Under the pieces are notes generated by a model. That model had not been told where the DNA came from. It worked only from the letters and a program-made list of their open reading frames with translations, and ran no database searches. From Nitrospirota bacterium (GTDB lineage: Bacteria > Nitrospirota > Thermodesulfovibrionia > Thermodesulfovibrionales > SM23-35): a stretch of 11,746 nt of DNA. Both the position numbers and the translations under genes were made by a program. Location of the stretch: the NCBI GenBank assembly GCA_016212245.1, contig JACRGU010000069.1, forward strand, positions 1 to 11,746. The letters run 5' to 3'. How positions within the stretch are numbered: position 1 is the first letter of the stretch; every line of letters begins with the position of its first letter. Of this stretch, positions 6,541 through 11,746 are shown piece by piece.

Positions 6541-7008
6541 ATGGGCAAAATACTAAGCTGGGATGAATTAAAAATGACTGTAGAGAGGCTGAAGGCTGAA
6601 GGTAAGAAGATTGTCTTCACAAACGGCTGTTTTGACATTATACATATCGGCCACATAAGGCATCTAAAACAGGCAAGGGCAATGGGAGATGTACTTGTTG
6701 TCGGGTTAAACTCAGATAGGTCTGTCTCTATAATAAAACCTGAGAGGCCAATCAATCCTCAGAATCAAAGGGCAGAAGTTTTGTCTTCGCTTGAAATGGT
6801 CGATTATGTAACAATGTTTGATGAAGACACCCCCTATGAACTCATAAAATTGCTCGTGCCTGACGTGCTTGTAAAAGGCGGTGACTGGAAGAAGGAGGAT
6901 ATTGTTGGTTCTGACATTGCAAAAGAAACATACAGCCTTCCATATATTAAAGGCATATCAACTTCAGAGATAATCGAGAAGATAAAGAAAGCAACGAGTA
7001 ATAAGTAA
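6541..7008 (+). CDS. rfaE2: D-glycero-beta-D-manno-heptose 1-phosphate adenylyltransferase (stand-alone RfaE2/HldC)
   Basis: This cytidylyltransferase-fold enzyme makes ADP-heptose from heptose 1-phosphate and ATP for the inner core of LPS. The 155-aa protein carries FTNGCFDIIHIGH (26-38), whose HxGH motif H35-H38 binds the nucleotide. It also has a GLNSDRSV segment, NQRAEVL, the PDVLVKGGDW stretch, and a C-terminal STSEII typical of the family. It lacks the N-terminal sugar kinase domain of E. coli HldE, so the kinase should be a separate gene elsewhere. The ATG at 6541 fits the family start, but the 60 bases before it are repeat DNA with no visible ribosome site. The last codons (ATSNK) and the stop lie in a heptamer-like repeat that continues into mfd, which starts three bases later. 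Confidence 0.92.
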   Translation: MGKILSWDELKMTVERLKAEGKKIVFTNGCFDIIHIGHIRHLKQARAMGDVLVVGLNSDRSVSIIKPERPINPQNQRAEVLSSLEMVDYVTMFDEDTPYELIKLLVPDVLVKGGDWKKEDIVGSDIAKETYSLPYIKGISTSEIIEKIKKATSNK

Positions 7009-7021
7009 CGAGTGAACAGTA
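6994..7021 (+). repeat. Heptamer repeat spanning the rfaE2 stop and mfd start
   Basis: Four 7-base units in register, ACGAGTA, ATAAGTA, ACGAGTG and AACAGTA, supply the last codons and stop of rfaE2 and the GTG start of mfd. A second degenerate set (TGGACTA, TCAGCTA, ACGACTG, ATGACTC, TCAACTG at 7046-7080) lies within the first codons of mfd. The match within units is clear but not perfect, so this is a moderate call. Confidence 0.5.
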
Positions 7022-10000
7022 TTATCGCCCTGTTTAAACAATTCCTGGACTATCAGCTAACGACTGATGACTCTCAACTGCCTCGCTGTATCTATAATCT
7101 TACAGGTTCCTCTGCAGCCCTCTTACTTGCCTTGCATGCTGAACCTTTTCTTATGGTTGAAGCAACAGATGACTCTGCACTTGAACTCTACAAAGATATA
7201 AGGTTCTTTAAGTCATTATTTCACGCCTCATATCTTACACCTTACAATGTCTTCTATCTCCCGGAACCAAATAGCCCTTCCCTATCAGGTGAAAGGGCAA
7301 AAATAATTTATTCCCTCAAAAAGGGCGATTCACTTGTCAGTTCTTTTGAAAACATAAAGTTTCCGGTCTGGCCTCAGGAAAGACTCAGAGAGAACGCTTT
7401 AAATCTCAAAAGAGGGATGGAGATAGAAAGACAGGGGATAGAAATAAGGCTGCAGGAGCTCGGCTACAGGAAGGTTTCACTTGTAGTAGAAAAAGGAGAG
7501 TACAGCCTTCGAGGATGGATACTTGATATATTCCCTTCAACATCAGAGGACCCTATAAGGCTCGAATTCTTTGGAAATGAGATAGATAGTATAAAGGTCT
7601 TTGATGTTGATACACAGAGGTCTACCGGGAATGTAGAGGAGTTTTTAATACTACCAGCAGAAGAGTCTCTTTCTGGAATGACAGTGGTCGAGATGATGGG
7701 TGATGCAAAATACTTCTTCTCAGATTCAATCCATGAACCCCGCACCTGCGTGCAGGGGCGGGGTGAAAGAGATGGGCTGCCTGAGAATACCGTTTTTCTT
7801 TCGAGATATTCTTTAAAAGGCCCGGGCCATGATGCAGGGCTGCTTCTGATGAGAGGTCTTGGTATCCTGCCTGAAGAAAGGAAGGATATAGAGGAGCTCC
7901 CTCATAATATTAAGCAGCTCCAGAAAGAAAACAGGATTGTTATTATCGCATCATCGAGGAGCCAGGCAGAAAGGCTCAAAGACATATTGAGAGATGGAGG
8001 TATTATTGCACCTCTTGTGGAGAAAAATGACCTCCTTTCCTATGAAGGAGGCATTTCGATAACAATCGGCGAACTCTCATCAGGCCTGTTCTTCCCTAAT
8101 ATCTTAATACTCACAGAAAAAGAGATATTCGGTGGAAGGCCGGGCTTCAGACCTCTCAAAAAATCAAAGGTATCAAAACTCCTGACATCGCTCGATGACC
8201 TCAGAATAGGCGATTTTGTTGTGCACAGGGATCATGGTATAGGGAAATTCAATGGACTTGTGCGCCAGAGCATAGAAGGCACTGAAATGGACCTCATGCT
8301 CATCGAGTATGAAGGTGGAAGGCTCTATATACCCCTTCAGACGATTAACATCATCCAGAAATACCATTCTGAAGAGGGTGTTATTCCAAAACTTGACAGG
8401 CTCGGCAGCAGGACATGGCAGAGGAGAAAGGAAAAGGTAAGGAAAAAGATACATGAGATGGCAGAAAAGCTTTTATCGCTTTATGCTGAAAGAAAGATTT
8501 ACAGAGGCTTCTCATTCAGTCCTGATACTGAACTCCACATGGAATTTGATGGCTTCTTTCTTTACGAGGAAACGCCTGATCAGAGTGAATCAATAGAGGA
8601 TATTAAGAGAGATATGGAATCGGAGAGGCCTATGGACAGACTCCTTTGCGGTGATGTTGGTTATGGAAAGACAGAGGTTGCGATGAGGGCAGCATTCAAG
8701 GCAGCGTATGATGGAATGCAGGTGGCTATGCTTGTTCCAACCACAATCCTGTGTGAACAGCACTATAGAACCTTCAAGACAAGGTTTTCCGCATTTCCCA
8801 TCAGGATTGATTATCTGAGCAGATTCAAATCAAAAAAGAAACAGCAAGAGACAATCAGATCAATCGCAAACGGTGATATAGACATAATCATAGGCACACA
8901 CAGCCTGCTCGGGAAAGACATAAGTTTCTACAGGCTCGGTCTTTTGATAATTGATGAGGAGCACAGGTTCGGTGTGGCACAGAAGGAGAGGATAAAAGAG
9001 CTGAAAAAAGATGTTGATGTGCTCAGCCCTACAGCAACGCCTATTCCGAGGACACTCCACATGGCACTCTCAGGCATCAGGGATATGAGTGTTATTGAAA
9101 CCCCTCCTGAAGAGAGGCTCGCTGTCAGAAGCATTGTCTCGATATTCAACGATGAGCTCATAAAGGATGCTATTACCAGGGAGCTCGAGAGAAACGGTCA
9201 GGTATTTTTTGTCCATAACAGGATAAAGGATATACATAAGGTCACTGACCATCTCAGGAGGCTTCTACCCTCATCAAGGATAGCAATTGCTCACGGACAG
9301 ATGCCTGAAAGGGAACTCGAAAAGATTATGCTCGAATTCTACAGGGGTAATATAGATGTCCTTGTGGCTACAGCCATAATTGGCTCCGGGCTTGACATAC
9401 CAACAGCTAACACCATAATTATAAACAGGGCAGACAGGATAGGACTTGCAGATCTGTATCAACTTAAAGGGCGTGTCGGCAGAAGCAACGTAAGGGCATA
9501 CTCATATTTTCTGATACCCGGTGAAGATATTATTACTGAAGAGTCAAAAAAGAGGCTTCAGGCAATTCAGGAGATGAGCTATTTAGGTGCAGGTTTCAGG
9601 CTTGCTATGAAGGACCTCGAGATCAGAGGAACAGGAAACATACTCGGTCCCGAACAATCAGGGCATATACATGCAGTCGGATTTGATCTTTATGTGGAGA
9701 TGTTAGAAAAGGCAGTGGCAGAGTTAAAAGGCATGGAGATAGAAGAGGAGTTTGAGCCTTCTATAAGTCTAAAGGCAAATGCCTTCATACCTGAAGAATA
9801 CATTGATGACATAACACTCAGGCTGAGCCTTTACAGAAGGATTGCATCATCGAAGACGCACGAGACTATTGAAGTTCTTGAATCAGAAATAGAAGACAGG
9901 TTTGGCGAGCTACCAGATGAGGTAAAAAACCTCCTCGACATAATGAGGCTAAAGATTTCAGCGAGAGAACTCCGTATCACAAAGATCCATGATATGCATG

Positions 10001-10179
10001 GAAGGATTCAGGTATTATTTTCTCCGGACACAAAGGTTCCTCTCGAAAGTATTCTAACCCTCCAGAAGAAGAGGGATGGGAAGATTAGATTCCTGCCCGA
10101 GGGTTTTGAACTCGACCTGAAAGGACTCCCCTTTAAAAGGGTATATGAAAAAGTATATGAAGTGATGAGGGAGTTATAA
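7012..10179 (+). CDS. mfd: Transcription-repair coupling factor (Mfd)
   Basis: Mfd is an ATP-driven DNA translocase that pushes stalled RNA polymerase off lesions and recruits UvrA. The 1055-aa protein shows a UvrB-like N-terminal region (about 25-370) and the RNA-polymerase-interaction domain (about 395-460, GDFVVHRDHGIGKF from 400). It has the helicase motor with Walker A GDVGYGKT (547-554), DEEH (648-651), TATPIPRTL, SGLDIP and GRVGR (820-824), and a C-terminal TRCF domain (about 915-1020). It is somewhat shorter than E. coli Mfd (1148 aa). The GTG at 7012 is the first start after the rfaE2 stop; there is no good Shine-Dalgarno, and the first 25 residues, in part repeat-encoded, look unlike the conserved core. 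Residues about 242-251 are encoded by a 28-base palindrome in the variable N-terminal half. The stop overlaps the stop of trpD. Confidence 0.96.
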   Translation: MNSIIALFKQFLDYQLTTDDSQLPRCIYNLTGSSAALLLALHAEPFLMVEATDDSALELYKDIRFFKSLFHASYLTPYNVFYLPEPNSPSLSGERAKIIYSLKKGDSLVSSFENIKFPVWPQERLRENALNLKRGMEIERQGIEIRLQELGYRKVSLVVEKGEYSLRGWILDIFPSTSEDPIRLEFFGNEIDSIKVFDVDTQRSTGNVEEFLILPAEESLSGMTVVEMMGDAKYFFSDSIHEPRTCVQGRGERDGLPENTVFLSRYSLKGPGHDAGLLLMRGLGILPEERKDIEELPHNIKQLQKENRIVIIASSRSQAERLKDILRDGGIIAPLVEKNDLLSYEGGISITIGELSSGLFFPNILILTEKEIFGGRPGFRPLKKSKVSKLLTSLDDLRIGDFVVHRDHGIGKFNGLVRQSIEGTEMDLMLIEYEGGRLYIPLQTINIIQKYHSEEGVIPKLDRLGSRTWQRRKEKVRKKIHEMAEKLLSLYAERKIYRGFSFSPDTELHMEFDGFFLYEETPDQSESIEDIKRDMESERPMDRLLCGDVGYGKTEVAMRAAFKAAYDGMQVAMLVPTTILCEQHYRTFKTRFSAFPIRIDYLSRFKSKKKQQETIRSIANGDIDIIIGTHSLLGKDISFYRLGLLIIDEEHRFGVAQKERIKELKKDVDVLSPTATPIPRTLHMALSGIRDMSVIETPPEERLAVRSIVSIFNDELIKDAITRELERNGQVFFVHNRIKDIHKVTDHLRRLLPSSRIAIAHGQMPERELEKIMLEFYRGNIDVLVATAIIGSGLDIPTANTIIINRADRIGLADLYQLKGRVGRSNVRAYSYFLIPGEDIITEESKKRLQAIQEMSYLGAGFRLAMKDLEIRGTGNILGPEQSGHIHAVGFDLYVEMLEKAVAELKGMEIEEEFEPSISLKANAFIPEEYIDDITLRLSLYRRIASSKTHETIEVLESEIEDRFGELPDEVKNLLDIMRLKISARELRITKIHDMHGRIQVLFSPDTKVPLESILTLQKKRDGKIRFLPEGFELDLKGLPFKRVYEKVYEVMREL
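7737..7764 (+). repeat. 28-bp near-perfect palindrome embedded in mfd
   Basis: ACCCCGC (7737-7743) pairs with GCGGGGT (7758-7764), and CCTGC (7745-7749) with GCAGG (7752-7756). The breaks are an A/G opposition at 7744/7757 and the central GT. It is much richer in GC than the surrounding gene and is read in frame as part of EPRTCVQGRGE. It is unrelated in sequence to the dxr palindrome. Confidence 0.8.
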
Positions 10180-11187
10180 TAGCAGGTTGCTTACCCTTTT
10201 TATCTTCTCAAGTTTCTTTGCTGCCCTTCCTGAGTCAATTGCCTCAGCAGCCATTTGTAAGGCTGTTTTAAAATCTTCTGCCTTTCCTGCAACAATCAGG
10301 GCTGCTGCTGAGTTCATCAGCACAACATCACGTTTTGGCCCTTTCTCTCCATTCAGGATTGAGAGTGTTATTTTAGCATTGTCATCTTTATTACCGCCTA
10401 AGAGGTCATCCCTCTTCCCCCTCTCAAGCCCGAAATCTTCAGGCGCAATATAAAAGGTTTCAACCTTTTGATGGCGGTATCTTGAAACCCTCGTGCCATC
10501 AGAGAGTGTTATCTCATCAAGCCCATCATCTCCATGCACTACCATCGCATCATCTGCACCTAAATTTCCAAGAACCATGGCAAGCGTCTCTGTGAGTCTT
10601 CCGGCAAAAACGCCGAGTATCTGCCTCTTTGCACCAGCAGGATTCGTAATAGGACCGAGGATATTGAATATCGTCCTTATCCCCATCTCCCTTCTCGGGC
10701 CAATTGCATATTTCATTGCTGGATGAAACAGGGGTGCAAAGAGAAAGCCGAATCCAGTCTCAAACAGACACTTCTCAACCTTATCAGGAGGAAGGTCAAT
10801 CCTAACCCCGAGTGCCTCCATTACATCAGCGCTGCCTGACTGACTTGAGACAGAACGGTTTCCATGCTTTGCAACAGGCACACCTGCTCCTGCAACAACA
10901 AGGGCTGTGGTTGTAGATATATTAAATGTATGAGACATGTCTCCGCCAGTGCCACATGTATCGAGCACACCTTCAGGTGCCTTGATGGTTGTTGCCTTCT
11001 CCCTCATTATCCGAGCAGCACCTGTTATCTCCTTGACAGTCTCACCTTTAATCCTGATGGCTGTAAGGAATGCCCCTATCTGTGCATCAGTCGTTTTCCC
11101 CTCCATAATCTCTTTCATACACTCAGCCATCTCAGATTCGGACAGGTTTATACCCTGCACAAGTAGATTAATTGCCTCTTTAATCAT
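10174..11187 (-). CDS. trpD: Anthranilate phosphoribosyltransferase
   Basis: TrpD joins anthranilate to PRPP in the second step of the tryptophan branch. The 337-aa protein has the PRPP-binding loop DTCGTGGDMSHTFNIST (GTGGD at 79-83), KHGNRSVSS (107-115), the anthranilate-contacting GPRREMGIRT, the NILGPITNPAG block and the metal-binding HGDDGLDE, all intact, so it looks functional. The ATG is supported by GGAGG five bases upstream (complement of 11193-11197). A possible -10 on the minus strand (TAAAAT, complement of about 11203-11208) lacks a good -35. No other trp genes are in the window, so it is a lone trpD here. It converges on mfd with a shared TTATAA (10174-10179) that encodes both stops, leaving no space for a separate terminator. 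Confidence 0.96.
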   Translation of the reverse strand: MIKEAINLLVQGINLSESEMAECMKEIMEGKTTDAQIGAFLTAIRIKGETVKEITGAARIMREKATTIKAPEGVLDTCGTGGDMSHTFNISTTTALVVAGAGVPVAKHGNRSVSSQSGSADVMEALGVRIDLPPDKVEKCLFETGFGFLFAPLFHPAMKYAIGPRREMGIRTIFNILGPITNPAGAKRQILGVFAGRLTETLAMVLGNLGADDAMVVHGDDGLDEITLSDGTRVSRYRHQKVETFYIAPEDFGLERGKRDDLLGGNKDDNAKITLSILNGEKGPKRDVVLMNSAAALIVAGKAEDFKTALQMAAEAIDSGRAAKKLEKIKRVSNLLL

Positions 11188-11239
11188 AAATTCCTCCGCA
11201 CTAATTTTAACACATTCCTCAAATGTTTAAGGGATTTGC

Positions 11240-11268
11240 TTGACAGAGGATATAAGGGTTTATAGAAT
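11240..11268 (+). promoter_or_regulatory. Sigma70-type promoter upstream of the recombinase-like fragment
   Basis: A perfect -35 TTGACA (11240-11245) and a near-consensus -10 TAGAAT (11263-11268) are separated by 17 bases. It points rightwards, away from trpD, into the truncated recombinase-like gene. The rest of 11188-11325 holds the trpD upstream region and the hairpin at 11314-11339. Confidence 0.65.
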
Positions 11269-11313
11269 ATCTTTGACGAATGGGATAATTATGGGGTAGT
11301 AACTGTCAGCAAA

Positions 11314-11339
11314 CCCAGCACTGATGTGATAGTGCTGGG
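11314..11339 (+). repeat. 9-bp inverted repeat across the start of the recombinase-like fragment
   Basis: CCCAGCACT (11314-11322) and AGTGCTGGG (11331-11339) are exact reverse complements around an 8-base loop GATGTGAT that contains the GTG start at 11326. In mRNA this hairpin would close off the start codon. There is no U-run after it, so it is not a classic terminator. Confidence 0.7.
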
Positions 11340-11664
11340 CAAAGATAGTTCAGGAAATATAGCAGTAACCTTCCCTTATGATCCTCAGCTTGTAGCCAAG
11401 GTTAAAACCATCGAAGGCCGAAAATGGCATAAGGATAAAAAATACTGGAGCTTTCCTGATGCAGATGGAACTCTTGAGAAGATTTTAAAAGCTTTTGAAG
11501 GTGAAGAAATCCGTATACATCGTGAGCTTGCCGAAGCGATAGACCCCGCCCTGCAAGCCAAAAATATTCCCTCTCCCCTTGTGGGAGAGGGCGAGGGTGT
11601 GGGGGCTTTATTTATGAATTTCTTATTATGCACTGAAAATGTGCGTGTTCAAGGCAAGGCCTGA
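11326..11664 (+). pseudogene. Truncated tyrosine-recombinase-like gene: N-terminal domain only
   Basis: The 112-aa product has an N-terminal segment ITVTFPY-like (IAVTFPYDPQLVAKVKTI), then GRKWHKDKKYWSFP and LEKILKAFEGEEI. From memory, this small domain precedes the SAM-like and catalytic domains in a group of tyrosine site-specific recombinases common in Nitrospirota-like genomes; it is also reminiscent of the HARP/SMARCAL1 repeat. After AIDPALQAK the frame runs into a palindromic repeat encoding PSPLVGEGEGVG and stops at 11662-11664. The core-binding and catalytic (R-H-R-Y) domains are absent, so it cannot recombine DNA. GTG 11326 is chosen because it begins where relatives seem to begin; the frame is open further up to about 11266 without a usual start. 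It may be a relic or a small stand-alone DNA-binding protein. Confidence 0.55.
11568..11605 (+). repeat. Palindromic repeat (CCCTCTCCC...GGGAGAGGG) with GC-rich tail inside the fragment
   Basis: CCCTCTCCC (11569-11577) and GGGAGAGGG (11583-11591) form a perfect 9-bp stem with the loop CTTGT, followed by CGAGGGTGTGGGGG. This unit is familiar to me from interspersed repeats in many unrelated bacteria, where it often shows up in predicted proteins as SPLxxGEGxG. Here it lies in the linker after the N-terminal domain. Confidence 0.75.
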
Positions 11665-11690
11665 GGTTGGCGCTCCGCCTAAAAAATCTC

Positions 11691-11719
11691 TTGACATTAT
11701 GCCTTAAAAAGTGTATAAG
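11691..11719 (+). promoter_or_regulatory. Strong sigma70-type promoter for a gene beyond the right edge
   Basis: TTGACA (11691-11696) and TATAAG (11714-11719) are 17 bases apart; a second TATAAT at 11725-11730 is too far from this -35 to pair with it. An AAGGAG ribosome site at 11737-11742 reaches almost to the window end, so a start codon should follow within a few bases. The short inverted pair TAAGTA (11716-11721) and TACTTA (11732-11737) overlaps the -10 and could be an operator. The downstream gene cannot be identified. Confidence 0.75.
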
Positions 11720-11746
11720 TAAATTATAATATACTTAAGGAGTAAA

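Noticed and set aside
10452..10489. AAAAGGTT/AACCTTTT and GGTTTCAA/TTGAAACC inverted repeats within trpD
   Set aside because: Arms of eight bases, and the residues align with the usual TrpD stretch before PEDFGL; chance is likely.

Overview
The window looks like chromosomal DNA of a Gram-negative bacterium. It encodes the LPS-heptose enzyme RfaE2/HldC, the periplasm-facing protease RseP, and the MEP-pathway/undecaprenyl enzymes Dxr and UppS. The moderate to low GC, frequent GTG/TTG starts, heptamer tandem repeats at gene ends and many small palindromic repeats remind me of Nitrospirota (Thermodesulfovibrionia-like) genomes. That placement is inference from gene order and style, not a database result.

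Layout, left to right. (1) 3-275 is the end of a probable GH57-type amylase/glucanotransferase, cut by the window edge. (2) 272-2008 is a secreted FlgT_C-like/FG-GAP protein of unknown role whose signal peptide is encoded by heptamer tandem repeats. (3) 2021-5867 is an envelope-lipid cluster, uppS-cdsA-dxr-rseP, followed with a 4-bp overlap by a Nudix hydrolase (5864-6304). (4) 6305-6540 is an AT-rich spacer holding a TA-flanked MITE-like element with a REPIN-like pair of hairpins inside. (5) 6541-10179 holds rfaE2 and the transcription-repair helicase gene mfd. (6) 10174-11187 is trpD on the minus strand, convergent with mfd and sharing the hexamer TTATAA as a double stop. (7) 11188-11746 has a clear sigma70-type promoter, a truncated recombinase-like gene carrying a palindromic repeat, and at the right edge a second strong promoter plus Shine-Dalgarno for a gene that starts outside the window.

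How the genes work together: Dxr makes MEP for isoprenoids, UppS elongates these to undecaprenyl diphosphate (the lipid carrier for peptidoglycan and LPS), CdsA makes CDP-diacylglycerol for phospholipids, and RseP does site-2 proteolysis in the inner membrane. RfaE2 feeds LPS core heptose. Mfd and TrpD are housekeeping genes.

The genes are mostly ordinary; the unusual layer is repeats entering coding sequence. Heptamer arrays encode a signal peptide (272-397) and supply the end of rfaE2 and the start of mfd (6994-7021, 7046-7080). AT-rich repeats supply the Dxr tail. Near-perfect palindromes sit in frame inside dxr (3761-3792), mfd (7737-7764) and the recombinase-like fragment (11569-11591). 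This resembles the coding palindromic elements known from Rickettsia, but with several unrelated repeat families in under 12 kb.
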